From Halorubrum yunnanense (GTDB taxonomy: Archaea > Halobacteriota > Halobacteria > Halobacteriales > Haloferacaceae), in NCBI RefSeq assembly GCF_026586675.1, contig NZ_JAODIX010000019.1:147707-211706 (forward strand): a stretch of 64,000 bases of DNA. The letters run 5' to 3'. Positions 26,995 through 34,950 of the stretch are shown here, piece by piece (position 1 is the stretch's first letter; the number at the start of each line of letters is the position of its first letter). A program made the translations under genes and the position numbers. The notes below the pieces were generated by a model. It worked only from the letters and a program-made list of their open reading frames with translations, did not search any database and was not told where the DNA came from.

Positions 26995-27999
26995 TCAGAG
27001 GAACCCGACGAGCCCCGTCGCCTTCGCGAGCGGGACGCCGGCGACGACGGAGCCGATCAGGTAGCCGCTGATGGCGCCGCCGTTCAGCAGAGGGAGCCCG
27101 GCGTGCGGCCGGCCCTTTATCACCCAGCTCATCAGCACGAGCAGCCCGGCGAGGCTCCCGACCATCGCGAGCAGCGCCGGGAGGTTGATCCCGACGAGCG
27201 GGACCCCGAGCCCGGTCGCGGGCGAGAACGTCGCCGCGCTCGCGACCAGCACGGCCGGGATCACGGCGTCGCCGAGCCCGATGAAAAAGGCGTCCCGATC
27301 CTCGATCGCGGTGGGGTCGGAGACGTCGGCGTCGTCGGGGTCGCTCTCTCCGGCCTCGTTGGGGGTTGCGGGGTCCTCGGCGGCCTCGTCGCCGCCGAGG
27401 TCCGTTTCCTCCCCCTCCTCGTCCCCGGCCAGCAGCGAGTATGACAGCGACAGCGGGATGACGAGCACCACCGGGATGTTCAGGTCCATGACGCCCTCGG
27501 CCAGCGACAGCATGTGCTCCGTGCCGTACACCGAGACGGCGTCGTAGACGGCGAGGACCGCCAGCAGGATCAGCGCCGGGAGCAGCCCGAACGAGATGCC
27601 GAACAGCCCGGCCGCGCCGGCCCCCATCAACACCCCGGCCGTGTCGATCACGTACCACTCGGGGTAGACGAGCAGCCCGACGCCGACCGCGGCCGCCGGC
27701 ACGGTCGCCGCCGCCGGCGACACCAGCGCGGAGAAGACGTACCAGGAGAGCCACGCGGAGGTCCCGACGATGAGGAGCCGGACCGCGCCGTCGAAGTTGT
27801 ATTTAAAGGCCGCGAGCATTACGCCCGTCATGACGAGGATCGCGAGGACGTACACGACGCTGTTCGTCGGGTCGTCCGGGTTCTCGACCGCCTGATAGCC
27901 GCTCTCGGCGAACTCGGGGACCAGTGCCAGCGCGCCGAGCTGGACGGCGAGGAACAGGCCGACGACGAAGGCGACGCCGCGGTACTCGCGGGGGAACAT
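26995..27999 (-). CDS. Presenilin/SPP-type intramembrane aspartyl protease (A22)
   Basis: 334-residue polytopic membrane protein, about nine helices. The two catalytic aspartates are Asp153 in VYDAVSVY and Asp244 in FIGLGDAVIPA, and the third hallmark, the PAL-like motif, appears as GLPLLNGG near the C-terminus. Between the two aspartates is an acidic cytoplasmic loop (about residues 190-235) without membrane character. Archaeal homologues cleave helices in the membrane. The substrate is unknown. Single gene. Confidence 0.88.
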   Translation of the reverse strand: MFPREYRGVAFVVGLFLAVQLGALALVPEFAESGYQAVENPDDPTNSVVYVLAILVMTGVMLAAFKYNFDGAVRLLIVGTSAWLSWYVFSALVSPAAATVPAAAVGVGLLVYPEWYVIDTAGVLMGAGAAGLFGISFGLLPALILLAVLAVYDAVSVYGTEHMLSLAEGVMDLNIPVVLVIPLSLSYSLLAGDEEGEETDLGGDEAAEDPATPNEAGESDPDDADVSDPTAIEDRDAFFIGLGDAVIPAVLVASAATFSPATGLGVPLVGINLPALLAMVGSLAGLLVLMSWVIKGRPHAGLPLLNGGAISGYLIGSVVAGVPLAKATGLVGFL

Positions 28000-28645
28000 T
28001 CGAACGGGAGTTCGGGATCCGAGGGTTTCGTCCTTGCGTTTCGGCCCGGCCTCGGTCGAGGTCGATCCGACCGGCGTCGGTTCGGAAAGCCGCCGACTCG
28101 TCGCGAGAGGGATCCGGTGCCGCGAACGTCGGTACGGTGACGTCGTCCCGAGTCGCAGAAGGGGTTCGGGTACGGTGTGGGAGCGGGTCGGACCCGAACC
28201 CGAGAGCCGACGGACGACGGACGGTGGAAGCGAGTGTCCGGCCGACCCGCCCGAAGTCGGACGGGCCGGCCGGGCTCGTCCGCGGCGTTTACCACCAACT
28301 CGATCCGAAACAAGAAGCTATCGCCCGGATTATCGGAAGCGATACTGGACGCCGACGCCGGCCGCGGCTACAGGGAGCACGGCGCGGAGAGGTAACTGGA
28401 GTGAAGCGGAGAGCGGGAAGGCGAGTTGAGGCGAAGGTGGGCGGGAGGCGGGCGGGCGGCAGCCGGACAGCGGACCCCCGGGCTGTCGTCGGCGTCGCCG
28501 CCCGAGTGGTCGGGACAGGCGCGTTGTGTTGTCGCCGAACTCCAACGAGAAAAGCGTCGGACTTCGGCATGTGTATGTAAGCGCTTCTCCGGTATAAACC
28601 AGGCGGTTCCGACACGTCGGTCGCGGTCCGAACGCGGGGCGGGGG
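28000..28645. other. Gap of about 650 bases with no recognised gene; contains a 10-bp hairpin
   Basis: Frames here give basic, Pro/Arg-rich proteins that do not look haloarchaeal, so I assign none. It holds a perfect 10-bp inverted repeat, GGGTTCGGGT at 28162-28171 and ACCCGAACCC at 28192-28201. On the minus strand TGGTTTATACC (about 28598) looks like a TATA box pointing into the gap. I checked by eye for SRP RNA, RNase P RNA and tRNA signatures and found none. A structured non-coding RNA is possible. Confidence 0.4.
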
Positions 28646-29452
28646 TCAGCGCCGGTCCCGCAGCGCGGGGAACTCCTCGCGCACCGACGCCACGCGCTCC
28701 GGGTCGACCTCGGCGGTCACCGTCGCCGGCTCCTCCCCCGCGGACGCGAGCGTGGTCCCCCACGGGTCGTAGACGGCCGTCCGCCCGCAGAGCGCGTCGC
28801 CGTCGAAGGCGCCGCTCCCGTTGACGGCGGCGACGTACGCGAGGTTCTCGATGGCGCGTGCCCGACCGAGCGTCCGCCAGTGCTCCACGCGCGGGTACGG
28901 CCACGCGCTCGGCACCAGCACGCACTCGACGCCGGCTTCGACCATCTCGCGGAACTGCTCCGGGAACCGGAGGTCGTAACACGTCGTCACGCCGAGCCGG
29001 ACGCCCTCTAAGTCGATCACCGGGACCCGCTCGCCGGGCACCATCCGGTCGGTCTCCTCGGAGCCGTAGCCGAACAGGTGGTGCTTCCGGTAGACGAGCC
29101 GGCGCTCCCCCTCGCGGTCGAAGAGGACCGCCGCGTTCGCGAGCCCCGCTCCGGCCGGAACGTCGATCCCGTCCGCGGCGGAGGCCCCGAGGTCCTCGAC
29201 GACCGTCCCCGCGAGGACGTTGACGTCGCCGTCGGCCGCGGCCGCCGCGAACCGCGACAGCCGGTCGCCGGCGAGGCTCTCGGCCGCACGGGCGTACGCC
29301 TCGAACGCGAAGTAGCCGACGTCGAACAGCTCCGGGAGGACCACCAGGTCCGCCCCGTCGGCGGCGGCCTCTCGCACCCGTTCGATCGCGCTCTCGACGT
29401 TGTCAGCGACCGCGCCTCCCTCGACGCCGAGCTGGACGCAGGCTATCTTCAT
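28646..29452 (-). CDS. Carbon-nitrogen hydrolase (nitrilase superfamily)
   Basis: 268-residue amidase-type enzyme hydrolysing a C-N bond in an unknown small molecule. The triad is clear: Glu41 in LPELFDVGY, Lys123 in VYRKHHLFG and Cys158 in TTCYDLRFPE. This form of the Cys block (CYDLRFPE) is that of the omega-amidase/Nit branch, so deamination of alpha-keto amides or deaminated glutathione is plausible. It follows the SRPBCC gene with a 4-bp overlap (ATGA), so both come from one mRNA. Confidence 0.88.
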   Translation of the reverse strand: MKIACVQLGVEGGAVADNVESAIERVREAAADGADLVVLPELFDVGYFAFEAYARAAESLAGDRLSRFAAAAADGDVNVLAGTVVEDLGASAADGIDVPAGAGLANAAVLFDREGERRLVYRKHHLFGYGSEETDRMVPGERVPVIDLEGVRLGVTTCYDLRFPEQFREMVEAGVECVLVPSAWPYPRVEHWRTLGRARAIENLAYVAAVNGSGAFDGDALCGRTAVYDPWGTTLASAGEEPATVTAEVDPERVASVREEFPALRDRR

Positions 29453-29877
29453 ACCGCGGAGCCCAGGGAGGCGCGGAGCGCGTCCTCGAGGTTGTCGAGC
29501 TCCGCGTCGAAGTTGCGCTCGAAGAACGACTCGACCCCCGGGAGCCGACCGTTGACGACGAACTCGTTGGCCAGCCGACAGCTCCCGTCGGCCTCGGTGA
29601 TCGTGTGCTCGCCGGTCACGCGGAACGCCTTCGACTTCCCGACGAACTTCACCCGGTTCGGCGGGTCGCGCTCGACCTCCTCGGTCTCGACGGAGATCGT
29701 CGATCGGATCATCGGTATCGGGAGCGCGACGTGCCAGGTCGCGCGCCTTTCGTCGTGGACCTCGAAGGTGTCGACCACGCTGATCGCGCCGGCGCGCTTC
29801 TCGGCGTCCGAGATGAACGCCCACACGTCTTCCGCGGGCGCGTCGAACTCGAACGTCCGGGAGACTCGGACGGTCAT
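29449..29877 (-). CDS. SRPBCC / CoxG-like lipid- or ligand-binding protein
   Basis: 142-residue protein of the START/SRPBCC fold, a curved sheet around a ligand pocket: MTVRVSRTFEFDAPAEDVWA, then VSVV-like strand ISVVDTFEVHDERRATWHV, and a long C-terminal helix GVESFFERNFDAELDNLEDA. Members bind hydrophobic ligands or act as cyclases; nothing here defines one. It is the first gene of a two-gene unit with the nitrilase-like enzyme, which suggests related substrates. Confidence 0.78.
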   Translation of the reverse strand: MTVRVSRTFEFDAPAEDVWAFISDAEKRAGAISVVDTFEVHDERRATWHVALPIPMIRSTISVETEEVERDPPNRVKFVGKSKAFRVTGEHTITEADGSCRLANEFVVNGRLPGVESFFERNFDAELDNLEDALRASLGSAV

Positions 29878-30007
29878 ACCCCCCTGTTGGTGCCACGGGG
29901 TTTAAAAACACGCGAGTCCGGCAGGACGGGGACGGCGGGGGTCCGGTAGGATGCGGGAGGTCCGGCAGAAAGGACGAAGAGAGTTCGACGCCACCGCGTC
30001 CCCGACC

Positions 30008-30235
30008 TCAGCCCTGAGGGGTCACGCGCCACGTCGTCGACCGCGCTCGGCCCCACTTCTCGATGTCGACGTCGTCGGACTTCTCTGCGAGTCGGGGGAG
30101 CCGCGAGCCGACCTGCTTGGCCGTGAGGCCGATGGCGTCGGCGATCGTCTTCGAGCGGACGTACCGCTCGCCACGGGTGACGCTGTCCGTGAGGTACGCG
30201 AGGATCCGCTGCTCCTCCTCGGTGTACTCGCTCAT
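30008..30235 (-). CDS. Small winged-helix protein (DUF7123-like)
   Basis: 75 residues forming a likely winged helix: EEEQRILAYLTDSVTRGERY, a recognition-like helix TIADAIGLTAKQVGSRLPRL and a wing WGRARSTTWRVT. It could be a DNA-binding regulator or a structural relative. Proteins of this size and pattern are widespread in haloarchaea with no assigned role. It is monocistronic. A family name is from memory and uncertain. Confidence 0.72.
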   Translation of the reverse strand: MSEYTEEEQRILAYLTDSVTRGERYVRSKTIADAIGLTAKQVGSRLPRLAEKSDDVDIEKWGRARSTTWRVTPQG

Positions 30236-30287
30236 ATCGCTAACGTTGGTGTCTGACGTCCTTAACGGTTTCTCGTCGCTCGGCCGC

Positions 30288-30470
30288 TCAATCGAACAGC
30301 TGTACGGCGGCGACCGAACAGAGGGCGAAGACGAACGCCGCCGCGAACCCCCACGCGCGACCGATCTGCGACGGGTACCCGAACATTAGCACTGTACCGA
30401 CGAGCGCGACGGCCCCCAACGCGAGCGCCACGCCGATCTCCATGTCTGAGTCGATGGATGCCTCGCTCAT
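30288..30470 (-). CDS. Two-helix small membrane protein, unknown
   Basis: 60 residues with two transmembrane helices (IGVALALGAVALVGTVLMFG and AWGFAAAFVFALCSVAAVQL) after a short acidic N-terminus. No domain known to me beyond similarity in style to conserved haloarchaeal membrane miniproteins. Codon use agrees with its neighbours. It lies between the winged-helix gene and the PhoU-like gene, all on the minus strand, 52 bases before the former. Confidence 0.65.
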   Translation of the reverse strand: MSEASIDSDMEIGVALALGAVALVGTVLMFGYPSQIGRAWGFAAAFVFALCSVAAVQLFD

Positions 30471-30539
30471 ACCCGTCGCTTCGCGGGCGGCTACTTAGTT
30501 CATGCGAAGGACGCGACCGCACCGACGAGACCGCCTCTC

Positions 30540-31571
30540 TCAGATGATCTCGACGTGTTCGGACTCCTCGTTGAGCGCGAGGTTCGCGGCGATCTCGGCG
30601 TTCCGCATCGCGTACTCGGCGGTGTGCTGGAGGCTCACGAGCACCTCCCGGGTCATCAGCAGCGTCTCGTTGTCGAGGTCGTCGGGCAGCTCGCCGAGGA
30701 TCCCCTGCTCGCGGTCCTCGAGGCGGGCGAACAGGTCGCGGCACTCGACGGTGAGGTCGTAGTCGCGCTCGACGACCGCCCGGACCGCGACCGCCGTCAG
30801 CTCGTCCACCTGGTCGGTGAACTCGCGGACCTGGCGCATTGTCGCGCTGTCGACGTCGAGGGTGTGACCGTCGGCCTCCATCACGATGTCGGCGATATCC
30901 TCCGCGTTGTCGGCGGTGAGCTCCAGGTTCTTCGCCACGGAGCGGTAGCCGATGAGGGGGAACCCCTCCTCTAAGCCTATCGCGCGCGCGAGGTTCGGGT
31001 TCTGGTACGCCGTGAAGATGAGCCGCAGGAGGAGCACGAATATCTTGTTCGCCTGCCGCTCGCGGTTGAGCGCGCGCTGCGCGAGGTCGGGGTTGCCGTG
31101 GGCGAGCGCCTTCACCGCCTCGCCGCGCATCGTCGACCCCGTGTTTTCCAGCCGCTCGAGCAGGTTGTCGAGGGTGAAGTCCTCCGGGTCGACCGAACAC
31201 CGGATGGAGATGTCCTCCGGCGTCTCCTCGATGACGCCGAGCCCCATCAGCTGCGTTTCGGCTTTATAAACCGCGTTGATATGCTCGCTGTCGAGCGTGC
31301 CCTCGCTCCGGACGTGGATCACGCGCCGCCCGAGCACGTACTGCGCGACGATAGCGCGCTCCAGCGACCGCGCGTCGAGCCCGTCGGCGTTGATGACCGC
31401 CTCCGACTCCTCCGTGCTCACCGACTCCGGGAGCACGGTGAGCGTTCCTTTCCCCCCCATCCGGAGCGACACCTCGTCGCCCTTGTTGACGCCGTGTTCC
31501 TGCGCCCACTCGGCGGGGAGGGTCATCGCCAGCGTCGACGGACCCAGCCGTTGGACCTTCCGCGTTTCCAT
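30540..31571 (-). CDS. AbrB-PhoU phosphate-uptake type regulator
   Basis: 343 residues. An N-terminal AbrB/SpoVT-like DNA-binding domain (VQRLGPSTLAMTLPAEWAQE, with VNKGDEVSLRM) precedes two PhoU-type helical repeats (for example NLLERLENTGSTMRGEAVKA and MRQVREFTDQVDELTAVAVR), with the acidic E/DxxxD clusters that bind metal. In haloarchaea such fusions are thought to link phosphate status to transcription. No pst genes lie nearby. The start METRKVQRLG follows family members; the frame extends eight codons further upstream. Confidence 0.87.
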   Translation of the reverse strand: METRKVQRLGPSTLAMTLPAEWAQEHGVNKGDEVSLRMGGKGTLTVLPESVSTEESEAVINADGLDARSLERAIVAQYVLGRRVIHVRSEGTLDSEHINAVYKAETQLMGLGVIEETPEDISIRCSVDPEDFTLDNLLERLENTGSTMRGEAVKALAHGNPDLAQRALNRERQANKIFVLLLRLIFTAYQNPNLARAIGLEEGFPLIGYRSVAKNLELTADNAEDIADIVMEADGHTLDVDSATMRQVREFTDQVDELTAVAVRAVVERDYDLTVECRDLFARLEDREQGILGELPDDLDNETLLMTREVLVSLQHTAEYAMRNAEIAANLALNEESEHVEII

Positions 31572-31652
31572 GCCGTCAGATACCGCCGGATACACCTTAA
31601 CGTTGTTCCTATGTTCATTATACGCTTCGTCGAATATACAAGGGATTGGTAC

Positions 31653-31688
31653 GCGGGTCGACGGCGCTCCGCGGGTCGACGGCGCTCC
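31653..31688. repeat. 18-bp tandem duplication in the phoU-cheY gap
   Basis: GCGGGTCGACGGCGCTCC occurs twice head to tail in the divergent gap between the PhoU-like regulator and cheY. It contains a SalI-type GTCGAC core. It may be a slippage product or a pair of protein sites; nothing decides between them. Confidence 0.6.
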
Positions 31689-31747
31689 GCGGAACCGGAC
31701 GCCGGCGGATCCGCGCGCTTTTTGAGTCCAGCCACCGACTCCTATCT

Positions 31748-32107
31748 ATGACCGAGCGGGTGCTCGTCGTCGACGACTCCTCCTTCCAGCGGACCGTGGT
31801 TCGGGACGCGCTGGAGGGGTCGTTCGACGTCGTCGGCGAGGCGGAGAACGGCGCGGAGGCCGTGGAGCTGTTCGAGGCCCACGAGCCCGACGCCGTGTCG
31901 ATGGACGTCGTGATGCCGGAGATGACCGGAATCGAGGCCACGCGGGCCATCAAGGAACGCTGGCCCGACACCGTGATCGTGATGTGCACGAGCGTCGACC
32001 AGCAGGAGAAGATGATGGAGGCCGTGAAGGCCGGCGCCGACGGCTACGTCACCAAGCCGGTCGACCCCGATGAACTGGTCCCCGAGATGAAGAGTCACCT
32101 CGGCTGA
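31748..32107 (+). CDS. cheY: CheY-type single-domain response regulator
   Basis: 119-residue receiver domain. Phosphoacceptor Asp lies in AVSMDVVMPEMTG; the acidic pair is in VLVVDDSSFQR; the Thr/Ser switch is in VIVMCTSVDQQ and Lys in YVTKPVDPDE. This is the archaeal CheY type that links the chemotaxis kinase to the archaellum. No other che or arl genes are present, so it could also be an orphan receiver. The start MTERVLVV is the family start. Confidence 0.88.
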   Translation: MTERVLVVDDSSFQRTVVRDALEGSFDVVGEAENGAEAVELFEAHEPDAVSMDVVMPEMTGIEATRAIKERWPDTVIVMCTSVDQQEKMMEAVKAGADGYVTKPVDPDELVPEMKSHLG

Positions 32108-32140
32108 GCGCGCTCCCCTCCCGCTCGATCGCCCCGGGAC

Positions 32141-32521
32141 TCACGCCGGGTCGAACGACCGGAGGATCGACGAGAGCGCGCTGGTGAGCTCCTCGAACCG
32201 GTCCATCTCCATCGAGTCGGTCGTCACCCAGATCCCGTGTTCCCCGGTTATCACCCGCGTGAGATACCCGTTCTCGAACACGCGGACCGTGAACTGGTAA
32301 TCGCCCAGCTGCGTGTTGGCGTACAGCGACTGCGAGTGGAACCCCTGGCGCTCGTTCTCCGCGAAGCCGACGAGGTCTGCCGTCCGGCTCAGGTCGCTGC
32401 GGAGGTACAGCTGCGTGACCTCGTTCTCGGTGAAGTACGTGAGGCTCCGGAGCTCGTCCCCGATCGCGGTCCGCGTCGCGCTGAGCAGTTCGTCGACCTG
32501 GGAGTCGGGTGGCTGTGACAT
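32141..32521 (-). CDS. Conserved haloarchaeal protein, unknown (DUF7522-like)
   Basis: 126 residues with no motif I can tie to a reaction. It has a helical N-terminus (DSQVDELLSATRTAIGDELR) followed by alternating strands (LTYFTENEVTQLYLRSDL, then YQFTVRVFENGYLTRVITGE). The pattern resembles a small sensor-like alpha/beta fold found next to signalling genes in haloarchaea. It converges on cheY, 33 bases away, a setting that hints at signalling. The start is preceded by an AT-rich stretch. Confidence 0.72.
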   Translation of the reverse strand: MSQPPDSQVDELLSATRTAIGDELRSLTYFTENEVTQLYLRSDLSRTADLVGFAENERQGFHSQSLYANTQLGDYQFTVRVFENGYLTRVITGEHGIWVTTDSMEMDRFEELTSALSSILRSFDPA

Positions 32522-32665
32522 GTTCACACGATCTGTCGTCGGATATATGAGCGTATGGGTGGCCGCAGGACCGGCGACGGAGCGCCGCCTCGACTCGACC
32601 GCCCCGGACTCGATTCGCCGCGCCGGAAGGGCAGAGTTTAGGGACTCCCCCGCCGTCGACCCGCC

Positions 32666-33664
32666 ATGAGCGACTACGACGACGTCTGCGTCCTCCTGCC
32701 CACGATGGACGAAGTCGAGACGGTCGCGCGCGTCGTCGGCGCCTTCCGCGACGTCGGGATCGAGGAGGTCCTCGTGATCGACGGCGGCTCCACCGATGGG
32801 ACGCGGGCGGCCGCCACCGAGGCCGGTGCCCGCGTCGTCGAGCAGTCCGGCCGCGGAAAGGGACAGGCGGTCCGCGAGGCGGTGCGCGAGCACGTCGACG
32901 CGCAGTACGTCGTGATGGCTGACGCCGACGCGACGTACGACGCGGCCGACGTCGACGCGATGCTTGATCCCCTGTTCGCCGGCGAGGCCGACCACGTCAT
33001 CGGGAATCGCTTCGCCGACATGCGGCCGGGGGCGATGACCCGACTGAACCGGATCGGCAACCGGATCATCAACCTCGCGTTCCGCGGGATCCACAGGGAG
33101 GGCTACCGGGACATCCTCTCGGGGTACCGGGCGTTCACCCGGGAGTCGTTCCTCCGACTCCACCTCACCGCTGACGGGTTCGGGGTCGAGACCGAGATGG
33201 CGGTCGAATGCGTCAAAAACCAGGTCCCGGTCGCGGTCGTTCCGGTCACCTACCGCGAGCGCCCCGGCGGCTCCGCGACCAACCTCCATCCCATCCGCGA
33301 CGGCGGCGTGATCTTCCTGGAGCTGTATCGGAAGGCGAAGACGAACAACCCCCTGTTCTACTTCGGCAGCGTCGGCGCGGTTTCGACCGCGGCGGGCGCG
33401 GTCATGACCGCGTACGTCCTCTACGAATGGCTCGTGTTTCGCGTGACTCACGAAGTGATCACCATCGGTGCCGTCGGTGCGGCCATCCTCGGGATCCAAC
33501 TGCTGATCTTCGGCGTGCTCGCGGACATGATCCTCTCGCTGCACCGCGAACAGGTGGCGCGGCTCGAGCGGGCACTCGGGGAGCGCGACTCCGACGAGCC
33601 GCGCGAGACAGATGAGTCGCGCGGGCGGGACGAGGTCGAGCGGTCGATCGAGGGGGACGACTGA
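32666..33664 (+). CDS. aglJ: S-layer N-glycosylation dolichyl-phosphate glycosyltransferase AglJ
   Basis: 332-residue GT2 enzyme that adds the first sugar to dolichol phosphate in haloarchaeal protein N-glycosylation. GT-A motifs: LLPTMDEVETVARVV, VIDGGSTDGTRAAA, SGRGKGQAVREAV and the metal-binding MADADATYDAAD. Two C-terminal membrane helices (SVGAVSTAAGAVMTAYVLYE and IGAVGAAILGIQLLIFGVLA) and a charged tail follow. These match AglJ of Haloferax, which I recall from memory. Other agl genes are absent here. Confidence 0.82.
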   Translation: MSDYDDVCVLLPTMDEVETVARVVGAFRDVGIEEVLVIDGGSTDGTRAAATEAGARVVEQSGRGKGQAVREAVREHVDAQYVVMADADATYDAADVDAMLDPLFAGEADHVIGNRFADMRPGAMTRLNRIGNRIINLAFRGIHREGYRDILSGYRAFTRESFLRLHLTADGFGVETEMAVECVKNQVPVAVVPVTYRERPGGSATNLHPIRDGGVIFLELYRKAKTNNPLFYFGSVGAVSTAAGAVMTAYVLYEWLVFRVTHEVITIGAVGAAILGIQLLIFGVLADMILSLHREQVARLERALGERDSDEPRETDESRGRDEVERSIEGDD

Positions 33665-33749
33665 CACCGATCGTCGGCCCGTCGACACCGACCCCCGGCG
33701 CCCGGCCCGGAGGCACATGGTTTATTTCGACTCGCTGAGATAAGCGCCC

Positions 33750-34871
33750 ATGGATGAGAAGCGGCTCGTCATCGCCCTCTTCGGCATCGCGGTCGCGCTC
33801 GTCGTCGGGTTCATCGGGTACCGGTTCATCGCCCCCCTCACGGTCGCCGTGTTCCTCTACTACTCGACGCGGCGGCTCTTCCACCGGCTCGAACGCTTCC
33901 GGCTCCCGGCGCGCGTCCGGGCTGTCGCCTCCCTGTCGCTCATCGGGGTCCCGCTGATCGGCCTCATCGGCTACACCGTCCTGCTGGTGTTGATCGAGGC
34001 CCGCCGGTTCATCGGCCGGTACCCGGTCGCCGAGACGGTCGGCGCCGAGAACTCCTGGGTCGGGGACCTGGCCCGGCTCTCGAACCCCACCCTCGACGGG
34101 GCCGTCGGCGCGTATCGCTCCGGGCAACTCGACCCGCTGATCGAGTTCGTCTCCGAGCAGGCGCCGCTCCTGGCGAGCACGCTCGGCGGGCTCGCCCTCA
34201 ACCTCCTGATCGTCGTCGTCGTCACGTACTACCTGCTGCTCGACGGCTCGAAGTTCCACGAGTGGCTCCTCACGTTCGACGACGACGCGGTGGTTCGCGA
34301 ATACCTCGAGACGGCCGACGCCGAGCTGGAGGCGGTGCTGTACGGGAACCTGCTCAACGTCATCGCCATCTCGATCATCGCGGTCATCACGTACACCGCG
34401 TACAACGTGGTCGCGCCGACACCTGTCGAGGTCCCGTATCCGGCGCTCGCGGGCGCGCTCACCGGCATCGCGAGCCTGATCCCAGTGATCGGAATGAAGA
34501 TCGTGTACGTCCCGCTGGCGGCGGTGACCTCGGTACCGACGGTCCTCGACGGCAGTGACCTCGCGCTGCTCGCCTACGTGGCCGGCTTCCTCGTCGTCGC
34601 GGCGGTCGTCGTCGACACGGTCCCCGACATCGTGCTCCGGCCGTACTTCAGCGGGGAGACGACCCACGTCGGGCTGCTCATGCTCGCGTACATCTTCGGC
34701 CCGGTCGTCTTCGGCTTCCACGGGCTGTTCCTCGCGCCGATCGTGTTGGTGTTGGCGCTCACGTTCGCCAGCACGGCGCTGGTCCGACTGCTCGGCGGCA
34801 ACCCCGACGAGGCCGGCGCCGAGCGCCCCGCGTCGGTTCCCCAGGGACAGCGGCGGCTCGACGAGTTCTGA
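33750..34871 (+). CDS. AI-2E-family transporter (PerM-like)
   Basis: 373-residue polytopic membrane protein of the AI-2E exporter/PerM family, about eight helices (RLVIALFGIAVALVVGFIGY first). The C-terminal half has the family phrases NLLNVIAISIIAVITYTAYN, GIASLIPVIGMKIVYVPL and DIVLRPYFSGETTHVGLLML. Members export signals or exchange ions; no substrate can be named for archaea. It stands 85 bases after aglJ and 79 bases before the tubulin-like gene. Confidence 0.85.
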   Translation: MDEKRLVIALFGIAVALVVGFIGYRFIAPLTVAVFLYYSTRRLFHRLERFRLPARVRAVASLSLIGVPLIGLIGYTVLLVLIEARRFIGRYPVAETVGAENSWVGDLARLSNPTLDGAVGAYRSGQLDPLIEFVSEQAPLLASTLGGLALNLLIVVVVTYYLLLDGSKFHEWLLTFDDDAVVREYLETADAELEAVLYGNLLNVIAISIIAVITYTAYNVVAPTPVEVPYPALAGALTGIASLIPVIGMKIVYVPLAAVTSVPTVLDGSDLALLAYVAGFLVVAAVVVDTVPDIVLRPYFSGETTHVGLLMLAYIFGPVVFGFHGLFLAPIVLVLALTFASTALVRLLGGNPDEAGAERPASVPQGQRRLDEF

Positions 34872-34950
34872 GCCCGGGGGACGCCACGCAGACCTCCTCA
34901 CGACCGCCGAGCCGAAGAGATAAGCCCCCGCTCGCCGACCGGGGTGACGT

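Noticed and set aside
28000..28645. SRP RNA or RNase P RNA in the gene-poor gap
   Set aside because: I found none of the conserved sequence signatures of either RNA by eye.
32141..33718. A long minus-strand frame upstream of the 126-residue gene, antisense to aglJ
   Set aside because: Only the last 126 codons look like a real protein; the rest is a mirror of aglJ.
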